Shown here in pieces: positions 49,204-59,300 of a stretch of DNA of 64,000 nt. Under the pieces are notes generated by a model. It was given only the letters and a program-made list of their open reading frames with translations. It did not search any database and was not told where the DNA came from. Position numbers and translations under genes: made by a program. Positions within the stretch are counted from its first letter, which is position 1, and every line of letters begins with the position of its first letter. Origin of the DNA: SpSt-398 sp033762195 (lineage in GTDB: Bacteria > Bacteroidota > Bacteroidia > Chitinophagales > Chitinophagaceae). The stretch spans positions 1 to 64,000 of the forward strand of contig JANRLV010000009.1 in assembly GCA_033762195.1 (NCBI GenBank). The letters run 5' to 3'.

Positions 49204-50229
49204 ATGAAAACCAAATTATCATTCATATCGCGGATCGCTATCGCTTTTGCCAGTGGGGCCTTACTTTGTGTGTTCTTTCTCCCCGCCTGGAGGATCGATC
49301 TCTTTGCCCCGCAATACCCGGAAGGGTTGACCATGCGGATATGGATCAATGGCCTGTCCGGACAGGTAGACATCATCAATGGGTTGAATCACTATATCGG
49401 CATGAAGCATATCTCGGAAGAAATGTTTCCCGAGTTTAGCTATCTCCCCTATGTGGTGTTTTTCTACCTGCTCATTGGAATGATAATCGTATTTACTGGA
49501 AGTAAAAAATGGTTGGTGGCCTACCTGGGACTCATTGTCCTGGGTGGCTTGCTGGCCATGTACGACTTCTACCAATGGGGGTATTCTTATGGTCATGAGC
49601 TTGATCCCAATGCCGCGATCCGGGTGCCAGGTCTTTCTTACCAGCCACCACTTATCGGTCATAAAAGGTTATTGAACTTTGATGCCTATTCTTTCCCGGA
49701 TATTGGGGGATGGGTAGTTATCGGGGCATCGGCCCTGGCCTTCCTGGTGGGCTTTCTTGAATGGACATATCCCAGATTTGGGAAAAAACGGGCATCCCTT
49801 CCCGTGGTTGCCTGCCTTTTTGCCTCCTTCGCCGTTTCCTGTCAGGTAAAACCAAGACCCATCCAGTTAGGAAAAGACAATTGTGATCTCTGTCGCATGA
49901 CGATCATGGATCCCAAATTTGGGGCGGAAATAGTTACCAATAAGGGCAAAACCTACGTCTTTGATGATATGATCTGCTTCTACCGATTCTCAAGGAGTGG
50001 AATCATCAATCCAACCGATATTTCACTTAAAGTGGTAGTTGACCATGATCAAACGGGTTCCTTTGTTGAATTAGATAAAGCCTGGTTCAGAATGGCACCC
50101 GATGTAAACAGCCCAATGGGTAGCCATGTAGCCGGTTATGCCAACCAAACAGCCGCAGCCAAAAAAGGTACCGGAGAAGGTATTCGTATACTTAATTGGA
50201 AAGACCTGTCTACGGCCTGGGAAAAATGA
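49204..50229 (+). CDS. nosL: Membrane protein fused to NosL copper chaperone
   Basis: The 341 residues fall into two parts. Residues 1-190 have four to five hydrophobic helices (IAIAFASGALLCVFFLPAW, VVFFYLLIGMIIVF, AYLGLIVLGGLLAMYDFYQW, VVIGASALAFLVGFLEW). Residues 200-341 are NosL, with a lipobox-like FAVSC at 209-213 that has become internal, and the Cu(I)-binding NCDLCRM (C227, C230, M232). NosL delivers copper to NosZ. The internal signal-like helix suggests a past fusion of a separate lipoprotein to the preceding gene. The stop overlaps nosD. Confidence 0.9.
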   Translation: MKTKLSFISRIAIAFASGALLCVFFLPAWRIDLFAPQYPEGLTMRIWINGLSGQVDIINGLNHYIGMKHISEEMFPEFSYLPYVVFFYLLIGMIIVFTGSKKWLVAYLGLIVLGGLLAMYDFYQWGYSYGHELDPNAAIRVPGLSYQPPLIGHKRLLNFDAYSFPDIGGWVVIGASALAFLVGFLEWTYPRFGKKRASLPVVACLFASFAVSCQVKPRPIQLGKDNCDLCRMTIMDPKFGAEIVTNKGKTYVFDDMICFYRFSRSGIINPTDISLKVVVDHDQTGSFVELDKAWFRMAPDVNSPMGSHVAGYANQTAAAKKGTGEGIRILNWKDLSTAWEK

Positions 50230-51455
50230 AAAAACTGTTTATCATACTATTCTTTGTTCTGGCCTTTCTTTCAGGATTGGCCAGAACATTAATAGTTAGT
50301 CCTCAAGCCAAAATCCGAACCTTGCGCCAAGCGATACAAATGGCAAATGATGGGGATACCATTCTTTTAACAAAAGGGATATATCGGGAAGGCGCATTAA
50401 CCATAACAAAATCAATCAAGCTTATCGGCCAGGGAAGCCCTGTATTGGATGGAGAGAAGAAGTATGAGATACTCTTGATCAGTGGAAAAAATATTCTGGT
50501 AAAGGGGATTACCTTTCAAAATTCAGGATATTCTGCAATGAATGATTTTGCTTCGATCAAAGTCGTCAACGCAGATCGTATTTCATTGATAGGAAATATC
50601 ATTATAGATGCGTACTTCGCTATTCATGTATCGAATAGTACCCATACAACGATTTCAGGCAATCGGATTCAGGGAAGCCCGGTTTCTGAACAACTGACGG
50701 GAAATGGAATTCACTTATGGAAATCAACCAGCGCGCAAATTTTGAATAATCAGATAACAGGGCACCGGGATGGGATTTATTTTGAATTTGTATCCCAATC
50801 CACGATCACTGGCAATACCAGTGAGAAGAATATTCGCTATGGTTTGCATTTTATGTTCTCCAATGATGACCGCTATGAGGGAAATACCTTTCGTGGAAAC
50901 GGGGCTGGTGTTGCCGTGATGTACTCGAAAAGGGTGATCATGATAAGGAACCAGTTTGAAGAAAACTGGGGGCCTTCAGCTTATGGCCTTCTTTTAAAAG
51001 ACATAACAGACAGTGACATTTCAGAAAATGCATTCCTCACCAACACCGTAGGAATTCATATGGAAGGTAGCAGCCGGATTGGCATTACCCATAATCAATT
51101 TAAGAACAATGGCTGGGCCATAAAAGTACAGGCCAGTTGTGATGATAACCGTTTTACCAAAAACAACTTCATCGGCAACAGTTTTGATGTGGGTACGAAT
51201 GGCACGATGATGTTAAATGAATTCTCCGATAATTATTGGGACAAATATGAAGGGTATGATTTAAACAAGGATGGTATCGGGGATATCCCTTTCCACCCGG
51301 TTAGTATGTACTCCATGATCATCGAACAAAATCCCTCCACCCTGATCCTGTTTCGAAGTTTTCTTACCTCACTCCTTGACCGGTCAGAAAAAGCCATACC
51401 TGGCCTGACTCCGGCCGACCTGGTGGATAAGACACCTATGATGAAAATACAATGA
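50226..51455 (+). CDS. nosD: NosD, periplasmic right-handed beta-helix maturation factor
   Basis: NosD works with NosF and NosY to mature the CuZ centre. Starting at the ATG at 50226 (ATGA overlap with nosL), the protein has 409 residues with a Sec signal (KKLFIILFFVLAFLSGLA). A long series of parallel beta-helix turns of the NxITGN type follows, for example ILNNQITGHRDGIYFEFV, STITGNTSEKNIRYGLHFM and IGITHNQFKNNGWAIKV. The end (YWDKYEGYDLNKDGIGDIPF) is the typical NosD C-terminus. Confidence 0.95.
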   Translation: MKKLFIILFFVLAFLSGLARTLIVSPQAKIRTLRQAIQMANDGDTILLTKGIYREGALTITKSIKLIGQGSPVLDGEKKYEILLISGKNILVKGITFQNSGYSAMNDFASIKVVNADRISLIGNIIIDAYFAIHVSNSTHTTISGNRIQGSPVSEQLTGNGIHLWKSTSAQILNNQITGHRDGIYFEFVSQSTITGNTSEKNIRYGLHFMFSNDDRYEGNTFRGNGAGVAVMYSKRVIMIRNQFEENWGPSAYGLLLKDITDSDISENAFLTNTVGIHMEGSSRIGITHNQFKNNGWAIKVQASCDDNRFTKNNFIGNSFDVGTNGTMMLNEFSDNYWDKYEGYDLNKDGIGDIPFHPVSMYSMIIEQNPSTLILFRSFLTSLLDRSEKAIPGLTPADLVDKTPMMKIQ

Positions 51456-51456
51456 C

Positions 51457-52197
51457 ATGATCCGCATCACGAAGCTTTCTAAACGTTTTCGCCGGTTACA
51501 AGTGCTCCAGGGTATAACCTGCAGTTTTGAAAAGGGACAAGTCATTTCTTTACTTGGACCCAATGGATCGGGAAAAACGACCCTTATAAAATCCATACTT
51601 GGTATGGTTCGCCCAGATGAAGGGACAATTGAAGTAAATGGAACAGCCATCGGCAAAGACCCCTCCTATCGATCTGGCATTGGCTATATGCCCCAAATTG
51701 GCCGTTTCCCGGATAATATGCGTGTAAAGCAGCTGTTTGATATGGTCAGTGAAATGAGAAATATCAAAGCAGAAAATTTGGATATGGATCTTCTTTTGCG
51801 ATTGAAGGTTCCTGATCTGTATGATAAGAAAATGAGAACACTGAGTGGGGGAATGAGGCAGAAAGTAAGCGCGGCACTAGCTTTTCTTTTCAATCCCGAC
51901 TGTTTGATCCTGGATGAGCCTACGGCAGGTCTTGATCCACTGGCGGCAGAAATTTTCAAAGAAAAAGTACAACAACAAAGGGAGTTGGGGAAACTGGTAT
52001 TGATCACCTCACATGTATTGAGTGATCTCGAAGAGCTCACTACCCATGTGCTTTACCTCACGGAAGGGAAGATGCAGTTTTTTGAAAGTTTGAATGACCT
52101 GCTTTCCCGTACCGGGGAGAAGAAACTTAGTCGCGCCATCGCGAAACAAATGATTGAATCGACATCCCTTAGCCCATCAACCATTGCATCATGCTAA
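51457..52197 (+). CDS. nosF: NosF, ABC transporter ATP-binding protein
   Basis: This is the ATPase of the NosDFY maturation system, 246 residues. The Walker A is GPNGSGKTTLIK, the Q-loop YMPQIGRFPDNM, the signature LSGGMRQK and the Walker B CLILDEPTAGLD; the switch His is in TSHVLSDLEE. It follows nosD with one base between and overlaps nosY by seven bases. Confidence 0.96.
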   Translation: MIRITKLSKRFRRLQVLQGITCSFEKGQVISLLGPNGSGKTTLIKSILGMVRPDEGTIEVNGTAIGKDPSYRSGIGYMPQIGRFPDNMRVKQLFDMVSEMRNIKAENLDMDLLLRLKVPDLYDKKMRTLSGGMRQKVSAALAFLFNPDCLILDEPTAGLDPLAAEIFKEKVQQQRELGKLVLITSHVLSDLEELTTHVLYLTEGKMQFFESLNDLLSRTGEKKLSRAIAKQMIESTSLSPSTIASC

Positions 52198-52958
52198 AAT
52201 TGACCCGATATATACTTACGGATATTCTGCGGAGCAGGATCGTACTTGGTTATGCCGGCTTTCTATTTCTGCTCACCTTTGGGCTCTTTCGGTTGGAGGA
52301 CAATAGCAGTCGTGCATTACTCAGCCTGTTGAATATTATTTTGATCGTTCTACCCCTGATAGCTTTGGTGTTCACCACTATACATTACTACAATTCCTAT
52401 GAATTCATCGAATTGATGCTTTCCCAACCCCTTGACCGAAGTACACTGCTGTGGAGTGAATACCTGGGAGTGGCCCTTTCCCTGTTGATCGCCTGGTGGA
52501 TAGGCGCAGGTATCCCGCTGCTGTTGTTTTCTGCCAATGCCACCGGTCTTGCCTTTTTATTGACGGGTTCGGCGCTCACCCTCGTGTTTACCAGTATCGC
52601 CTTTCTCACCTCAGTCAGGTCACGCGACAAGGCGAGGGGGATCGGCCTCACCCTGCTTACCTGGTTCTATTTCTCCCTGCTTTATGATGGATTGGTGCTG
52701 ATCATCCTTTTTAGTTTCAGTGACTATCCTATGGAAAAATTCACCTTGGTGCTGGCAGCCCTTAATCCGATTGACCTGGGCCGGATTTCGATCATGCTAA
52801 AGATGGATATCAGTGCGCTCATGGGCTATACAGGCGCCCTTTACAAAGACTTCTTTGGCTCAGGGCCTGGTATCCTATACACAACAGGTATTTTACTACT
52901 CTGGGTATTTGTTCCGTTGGCATTCGCCCTTCGCTCCTTTCGAAAAAAAGATCTTTAA
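52191..52958 (+). CDS. nosY: NosY, ABC transporter permease
   Basis: The membrane partner of NosF has 255 residues with six predicted helices. Typical NosY features are LSQPLDRSTLLWSEYLGVALSLLIAWWIG and ALNPIDLGRISIMLKMDISALMGYTGALYKDFFGS. It moves a sulfur species needed for CuZ assembly according to current models of NosDFY. Confidence 0.95.
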   Translation: MLKLTRYILTDILRSRIVLGYAGFLFLLTFGLFRLEDNSSRALLSLLNIILIVLPLIALVFTTIHYYNSYEFIELMLSQPLDRSTLLWSEYLGVALSLLIAWWIGAGIPLLLFSANATGLAFLLTGSALTLVFTSIAFLTSVRSRDKARGIGLTLLTWFYFSLLYDGLVLIILFSFSDYPMEKFTLVLAALNPIDLGRISIMLKMDISALMGYTGALYKDFFGSGPGILYTTGILLLWVFVPLAFALRSFRKKDL

Positions 52959-52975
52959 TCATAAAAAAATAGAAC

Positions 52976-53713
52976 ATGAATGAAATATTAACAAAAAGCC
53001 TGGCAGAAATAGTGACCGCTGACCACCGGGCAGCCGCAGTATTTGAACGTAACGGACTTGATTTCTGCTGTAAAGGCAAAAGGTCCCTATCTACAGCATG
53101 CGCAGAAAAAGGAATCGAGCCAGAAGCACTGGTGGGCCAATTGGAAGAATCATTAAAAGTACCCTTGCCAATTGCTGATTTCAACCAATATTCCCTTTCC
53201 GACCTGATTGACCATATAGTTAAAACCCATCATGCCTATGTAAAAAAGGAATTACCTGAACTATTGGGTTATGTTCAAAAAGTGGCTTCCAAACATGGAG
53301 AAAGACATCCGGAGATACTTCCTGTTTTTGAAAACCTCTTCCAATTGGCCGAGGAAATGGACCTGCACATGAAGAAGGAAGAGAATATATTATTCCCAAG
53401 GATAAAGGAAATTGAAAAAATGAGTGGTGAAAATCACCAACCAGCTGAAATGCCCGGTCATGTTTCCATACAATCTCCCATTGCCATGATGGAACTGGAA
53501 CACGACCAGGCCGGAGCCTTTATGGCATCCATTCGGCAACTCACAAACGATTACACCCCTCCCCCGGATGCCTGTACCACGTACCGGCTCAGCTTTGCCG
53601 GTTTACAGGCATTTGAAGCTGATCTGCACCAGCATGTACACCTGGAAAACAACATCCTGTTTCCCAAAGCCCTCCGGCTATTCGCGGGTGATAGTTCTCA
53701 CTTGAAAGGTTGA
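52976..53713 (+). CDS. ric: Iron-sulfur cluster repair di-iron protein (Ric/ScdA), copy 2
   Basis: This second ScdA-type protein of 245 residues has the N-terminal CC motif (NGLDFCCKGKRSLSTACAEKG) and hemerythrin-type iron ligands (HIVKTHHAYVKKELPE, EEMDLHMKKEENILFP, MELEHDQAGAFM, HQHVHLENNILFP). It follows nosY by 17 bases, so it is made with the N2O reductase. It differs clearly from copy 1, which suggests an old duplication or separate acquisition. Confidence 0.94.
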   Translation: MNEILTKSLAEIVTADHRAAAVFERNGLDFCCKGKRSLSTACAEKGIEPEALVGQLEESLKVPLPIADFNQYSLSDLIDHIVKTHHAYVKKELPELLGYVQKVASKHGERHPEILPVFENLFQLAEEMDLHMKKEENILFPRIKEIEKMSGENHQPAEMPGHVSIQSPIAMMELEHDQAGAFMASIRQLTNDYTPPPDACTTYRLSFAGLQAFEADLHQHVHLENNILFPKALRLFAGDSSHLKG

Positions 53714-53774
53714 CAAATATCATTTTGTGGCCAAAACCCCGCCTCTACATTTGCTCCAGACAATAAAAACTCTA

Positions 53775-53790
53775 CCCATCGAAAGATGGG
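53775..53790. other. Small hairpin with a GAAA loop after ric copy 2
   Basis: The stem CCCATC/GATGGG closes a GAAA tetraloop. It lies in the 3' region of the nos operon, just before the terminator, and may stabilise the RNA end. Confidence 0.5.
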
Positions 53791-53815
53791 CAATCGTTGG
53801 TTTTCGTTTCAATTG

Positions 53816-53843
53816 AAAATCCCCTGGTTCCCCAGGGGATTTT
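53816..53843 (+). terminator. Intrinsic terminator of the nos operon
   Basis: A perfect 12-bp stem AAAATCCCCTGG/CCAGGGGATTTT with a 4-base loop has A residues before it and T residues after it. It can work in both directions. Confidence 0.82.
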
Positions 53844-53866
53844 ACATTTCTTATCCCCCATTCCTC

Positions 53867-53874
53867 TATTTTTG
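53867..53874 (+). promoter_or_regulatory. Predicted -7 box of trmD (TATTTTTG)
   Basis: An exact TAnnTTTG match ends four bases before the trmD ATG at 53879, a leaderless layout. Confidence 0.55.
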
Positions 53875-53878
53875 CTCC

Positions 53879-54556
53879 ATGCGCATCGACATCCTCACTG
53901 TTCTTCCCGAACTACTCGAAAGCCCCTTGAATCACAGTATTTTAAAGCGGGCACAGGAAAAAGGCCTCCTGGAGGTGCATACGCATGCCTTGCGTCAATG
54001 GGCGGTCAATGAATATGGGCAGGTGGATGATTACCAATATGGTGGTGGTGCCGGAATGGTAATGATGTGCGAGCCCCTGGCCCGGGCCATCGAATCGCTG
54101 AAGGCAGAGCGCTCTTACGATGAGGTGATCTATATGACCCCTGATGGAAAGACGCTTGACCAGAAAACCTCCAACCAACTCTCCCTTAAAGGCAATCTCA
54201 TTATTATCTGTGGGCATTATAAGGGCATTGACGAAAGGATTCGTGAGCATTTTGTGACTATGGATATTTCGATTGGTGATTATGTATTGAGTGGAGGTGA
54301 ACTGGCTGCTGCCGTTTTGGTGGATACAATCGGTCGCTTGATCCCCGGTGTATTAAATGATGAAACCTCCGCCCTGTTCGATTCCTTCCAGGATAACTTA
54401 TTGGCTCCTCCTGTGTACACCCGCCCGGAAGATTTCCGAGGATGGAAAGTACCGGATGTTCTATTGGGGGGTAATCATAAACATATTGAAGAATGGCGAT
54501 TGGAGCAATCGCTTCAACGTACAAGGGAAAGAAGACCCGACCTGCTGGATGAGTGA
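53879..54556 (+). CDS. trmD: tRNA (guanine-N1)-methyltransferase
   Basis: TrmD methylates G37 of tRNAs with SAM and prevents frameshifting. The start at 53879 gives MRIDILTVLPELLESPLNHS and 225 residues; the ATG at 53786 lies before the terminator of the previous operon and is rejected. The deep trefoil-knot SAM site is seen as IIICGHYKGIDERI and SIGDYVLSGGELAAAVLVD. It is separate from rpsP-rimM, which lie 16 kb away, whereas the genes are joined in many other bacteria. Confidence 0.96.
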   Translation: MRIDILTVLPELLESPLNHSILKRAQEKGLLEVHTHALRQWAVNEYGQVDDYQYGGGAGMVMMCEPLARAIESLKAERSYDEVIYMTPDGKTLDQKTSNQLSLKGNLIIICGHYKGIDERIREHFVTMDISIGDYVLSGGELAAAVLVDTIGRLIPGVLNDETSALFDSFQDNLLAPPVYTRPEDFRGWKVPDVLLGGNHKHIEEWRLEQSLQRTRERRPDLLDE

Positions 54557-54592
54557 CAGGTCAGGCTCCTATTCCCTATTGCCCGTATAGCA

Positions 54593-54664
54593 TTAAGCCA
54601 TGACGAGGATCAGCAGAAAACTGATCAATACGAAAACAAGATTTAGCAGAATGGTCTTTTTCAT
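54593..54664 (-). CDS. Possible 23-residue single-helix membrane peptide
   Basis: Minus-strand ATG at 54664 to TAA at 54593-54595 encodes MKKTILLNLVFVLISFLLIL followed by VMA. A positively charged N-terminus and one hydrophobic helix are typical of real membrane microproteins. There is no homology support and no clear -7 box, so this may be chance. Confidence 0.35.
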   Translation of the reverse strand: MKKTILLNLVFVLISFLLILVMA

Positions 54665-54831
54665 AAGGAACAATTGGTACTCCAATAACCCGGAAAACAG
54701 TGCCAAATCTTTTCCTTTGCCCATGTAATATTACCCGCCCCGGCACTAAATTTACCAAGAAGCCTTCCCGAAAATCAGTTCATTGTATTCAATGAAATTT
54801 AGGGATATTCGTTGACCTAAAAACGACTGCC

Positions 54832-56250
54832 ATGACTTCCAACCGACGTAAATTCCTGCGAAACATCACCTTGGGCGGTACTGCCCTGGTAGCTGGAAAA
54901 TCCCTTCAGGCCAGCGCAACCGACCGTGAATATCCTTATGCTGACGAATCGGGAACAGAAATGAAACCCGTATTTAATATGTCAGGATATGCCGCTCCCA
55001 AACTGGATGTGGTTCGCATCGGCGTTATTGGATTGGGGATGCGGGGAAGTGATGCCGTGGAAAGATTGAGCTATATCGATGGCGTAGAGATAACTGCCCT
55101 CTGTGATAAATACCCCGACCGGGTAGAAGCCGCCCAGCAAACGCTGACAAAAAGAGGACGTCCTAAAGCAAAATCCTATTCAGGCGAAGAAGGATATAAA
55201 GCTTTGTGCGAAAGCAATGAGGTGGACCTGGTCTACTCTCCCACGCCCTGGCACATGCATACGCCGATTGCCTTGTATGCCATGAAGAACGGTAAACATG
55301 CCGCCATCGAAGTACCCGCTGCCAAAACCATTGATGAATGTTGGGCCCTGGTGGAAACCTCGGAAAAGACACGCAAGCATTGCATGATGCTGGAAAACTG
55401 TTGCTATGATTTCTTTGAATTACTCACCTTGAATATGGCCCGTCAGGGTTTATTGGGCGAGATCGTTCATGCCGAAGGGGCTTATATCCACGACCTGAGC
55501 CGTGACTGGCTTTTTAATAAAAATGCCTACGCGGACATGTGGCGATTAAAAGAGAATACGGGTAAAAACGGAAACCTCTACCCCACGCATGGATTAGGAC
55601 CTATAGCCCAGTGTATGGATATCAACCGGGGGGATAAGATGAACCACCTGGTTTCAATGAGCACCAATGATTTTACCCTTGCCTCCTTATCACGTGAAAT
55701 GGCCGCGAAGGACCCCTTCTTTGCTCCTTATCAGGGTGATAATTTCAGGGGAAATATGAACACCACCCTGGTCCGCACCGACAAAGGAAAATCGCTGATG
55801 ATCCAGCATGATGTATCTACCCCAAGACCCTATTCGCGTATCCATGTGGTGAGTGGTACAAAAGGTATCGCCAGCAAATGGCCCTCTCCGGAAAGGATAG
55901 CCTTTGGACATAGCTGGCTAAAAAAAGAAGAACTGGAAGATCTTTATAAAAAATACTCCCCGCCTATCGTAAAGCATATCGGCGAGATCGCCAAGGAAGT
56001 GGGCGGACATGGAGGTATGGACTTTATTATGGACTGGAGGTTGATTGATTGTTTACGGAATGGCCTGCCGCTGGACCAGGATGTATACGACGCCGCCACC
56101 TGGAGTTGTATCCTGCCACTGAGCCAAAAATCATTGGCAAAACGTTCCTCCTCTGTGGATGTACCCGATTTTACCCGGGGTAATTGGAAATCCAATAAAC
56201 CGGTAAACCTGACGCTGGATGGTGGCGGAAATACCGGGGTCAGAAAATAA
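54832..56250 (+). CDS. Gfo/Idh/MocA-fold protein, probable GH109 glycosidase
   Basis: This 472-residue protein has a twin-arginine signal (SNRRKFLRNITLGGTALVAG), so it is exported folded, with its cofactor. The Rossmann part begins VVRIGVIGLGMRGSDAVERL. The segments KHAAIEVPAAKTIDECW, NLYPTHGLGPIAQCMDINRGDK and KEVGGHGGMDFIMDWRLIDCL match GH109 alpha-N-acetylgalactosaminidases, which use tightly bound NAD in a redox-assisted hydrolysis. The substrate is an inference from the family. The gene stands alone, with a terminator hairpin behind it. Confidence 0.9.
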   Translation: MTSNRRKFLRNITLGGTALVAGKSLQASATDREYPYADESGTEMKPVFNMSGYAAPKLDVVRIGVIGLGMRGSDAVERLSYIDGVEITALCDKYPDRVEAAQQTLTKRGRPKAKSYSGEEGYKALCESNEVDLVYSPTPWHMHTPIALYAMKNGKHAAIEVPAAKTIDECWALVETSEKTRKHCMMLENCCYDFFELLTLNMARQGLLGEIVHAEGAYIHDLSRDWLFNKNAYADMWRLKENTGKNGNLYPTHGLGPIAQCMDINRGDKMNHLVSMSTNDFTLASLSREMAAKDPFFAPYQGDNFRGNMNTTLVRTDKGKSLMIQHDVSTPRPYSRIHVVSGTKGIASKWPSPERIAFGHSWLKKEELEDLYKKYSPPIVKHIGEIAKEVGGHGGMDFIMDWRLIDCLRNGLPLDQDVYDAATWSCILPLSQKSLAKRSSSVDVPDFTRGNWKSNKPVNLTLDGGGNTGVRK

Positions 56251-56262
56251 CCTGTTTCCCAT

Positions 56263-56312
56263 ATAAAACACAGAATGCACAGAAATTAGTTTCTGTGCAT
56301 TCTGTGTTTTAT
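56263..56312. terminator. Perfect 23-bp hairpin between convergent genes
   Basis: The arms 56263-56285 and 56290-56312 (ACACAGAATGCACAGAAA and its complement at the core) enclose a 4-base loop. It lies between the stops of the GH109-type gene and the first BNR protein. The repeated CACAGAA word hints at the same tandem-unit architecture as the other arrays. Confidence 0.75.
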
Positions 56313-56321
56313 GGGAGAACC

Positions 56322-59300
56322 TTATAACCCGATCACCGGTAACTCCTTCTCGCGAATGAGTTTATTCAACGCGGGTAAGCCTTTCTCCTTGATATCTTTT
56401 AGTTTGTTCAACTGCTCATCACACTGACGCGCCAGATCGGCATACACTTCTTTCACCTGTTTGGAAGGTGCAAAATTGCCACTGCTGGCCGCATCAAACA
56501 CTCCGCTCAATTTATCATTGAGCCGGATCGGGTAGTTCAATACATCCTGGCTGCTCTTGGCTTTGGTTTGGTACAGGCTTTCTTCAATGGCGGTCATCTG
56601 TTTGCTGAGACTATCCGCCATTTGTTTTACCTCTTTGGGTGTTGATTTTCCCCAGCGGCCCGTCAGTTCATTCATTTGCTGACGCAGGGTACGAATGTCT
56701 TTGATGCCTTTTTGTACATCATTGAATTTATCTTTCACCTGGGTCAGAAATTTGAATTGCTCATCATATTCCTCCTGGGAGCATTTGTAGTTTGGATCGG
56801 CCAGCACATTAAAGGAGATCTCCGAGGAATCGTTACCCATTTTAAAGCGGGCATAATAGGTACCTGGAGGAGCCAGAATGTTTCCGGGTGTACCATTCCA
56901 AAGCACCATTCCGTCGGCCCGGTCGGCACCAGGGTAAAAGAGGTCCCATACAAATTGGTTCAATCCCTTTTTGATCTCCACTTTATTCTCATTATCAGAA
57001 GAAGAATACGTTTTGATTGGTTGATGGTCCTTATCAAAAATGGTCAAACTTGCTTTTGCGCTATCGCTTGCTTCTTTAATAAAATATGAGATCACGGCTC
57101 CGGAGGGTGGGTTGGCGCCTGCTTGTGCAGGAACCCCAAAATTGCCCCGGAAACGTCCGCCGGCGATGCGCCACACGGGTTCGGATTCAAAAAGATGAAC
57201 ATTCTTTTCAGGCGTTTTTTCTTCATATTGTTGTACAACACCCAGATCATCCAAAACCCAGAAAGCCCGGCCCTGTGTAGCTACGACCAGGTCATTGTCT
57301 TTGATGGTAAGATCCGTGATGGGTACTATGGGCAGATTCAGTTGAAAAGGTTTCCAGTTGTTTCCATCATCAAAGGAGATATACATTCCATATTCAGTAC
57401 CTGCGTAGAGCAGTCCTTTTCTTTTTTTATCTGAACGGATGGCGCGGGTAAAATGCATACCATCGATCCCCTGCGTGATCTTCTGCCAGGTTTTTCCATA
57501 ATCAGTGGTCTTATAGATATAGGGGCTGAAATCATCCAGCTTATACCTTGTTCCAGCAAAATAGGCCGTTCCTTTTTCAAAGGGATCTGTTTCGATACAA
57601 TTCCACATGATCCATTGCGGAGCATCTTTGGGTGTTACATTGTCCCAGTTCTTTCCGCCATCGCGACTTACATGGATCAGCCCATCATCGCTGCCGGTCC
57701 ACAACAGATCTTTTTCCAGCACGCTCTCTGCAGCAGTAAAGATGGTGCAATAGTACTCAACAGAGGTATTGTCTTTTGTGATGGGGCCACCACTCGAACC
57801 TTGACGGCTTTTATCGTTTGTGGTAAGATCGGGAGAGATCATTTCCCAACTTTGTCCTTCATTTTCGGTAACAAACAGATGGTTGCCGGCAGTGTAGAGT
57901 CGCTTGGGGTTATGAGGTGAAAAGAAAATGGGAAAATTCCATTGAAAGCGATACTTCAATACGTCGGCCCCGGCACCCATGGGGTTATCGGGCCAAACGG
58001 AAATGGCCCTGTTTTCACCGGTGCGGTGATCAAGGCGGGAGAGGTATCCCCCATAATTTCCTCCGTAGACTATATCCGGGTTGAGGGGATCGGCGACTAC
58101 ATATCCACTTTCACTTCCGGCGGTAGACTCCCAATCATCATCGGTGATAGCCGAGCCATAGGTGCGATGTTTGATGCGGATGGTGGAATTGTCCTGTTGT
58201 GCACCGAGAATGCGATACGGAAATGAATTATCGGTTGATACCCGATAGATCTGCGCGGTAGGTTGATTATTATATGTACTCCATGTTTCGCCGGCATTGA
58301 AACTCACCTGACCACCGCCATCGTCTGCAACAATCATGCGTTGTCCATTTGCCGGATCGATCCAAAGGTCATGGTGATCACCATGGGGTGTGCGAAGGGA
58401 GCGGAAGCTACGTCCTCCATCGCTGCTGACCATAAAACCAACATTGGGGCAATAGACCTTGTTCTCATTCTGAGGATCAACAAAAACCTTGGTGTAGTAC
58501 CAGGCCCGTTGGCGAATATTGTTATCATTGCTGCGCAATGACCAGCTTTCGCCGCCATCCTCACTGGCAAAGAGTCCCCCCTGTGCATTTTCTACAAGGG
58601 TATATATTTTTTCCGGGTTAGATGGAGCGATCGCTACGCCAACAATGCCCCACACTCCTTTTGGCAATCCATTTTTCTCGCGAATGGAGCTCCAGGTTTC
58701 CCCACCATCGGTGCTCTTCCACAAACCACTACCCTCTCCACCGCTTTCAAGGCTATGCGGTGTACGTATCACGCGCCAGGTGCCCGCATAAAAAACGGAG
58801 GGGTTTCCAGGTTCCATTACCAGGTCACTGGCACCCGTCTGGTCATTTACATACAATACCTGTTTCCAGGTTTGGCCACCATTGGTGGATTTAAATACCC
58901 CTCTTTCCTTATTAGGGCCGAATAAATGGCCCATGACTGCTACCCACAAGGTATTGGGGTCGCGGGGATGGACCACAATACGAATGATGTGCCTTCCATC
59001 TTTTAATCCAATATTCTTCCAGGTACGACCGGCATCATCACTACGCCACATTCCTCCTAATCCTTCGCTCACATTACCACGCATGGTATTCTCGCCTTCG
59101 CCTACATATACAATATTCTCATCGGATGGGGCCACAGCCACTGCGCCAATGGTACTCCCAAAAAATTTATCCGATACATTCTTCCAGTTGCTGCCTCCGT
59201 CGGTGGTTTTCCAAACTCCTCCTCCGGTGGCACCCATGTAAAATGTGTTTTTCTGTGTGTAGCTGCCTGTAACAGCACCACTTCTTCCTCCCCGCCAGGG

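Noticed and set aside
53786..53878. Start of TrmD at 53786
   Set aside because: It would begin before the nos terminator and the TATTTTTG box. The family start is MRIDILTVLPE at 53879.
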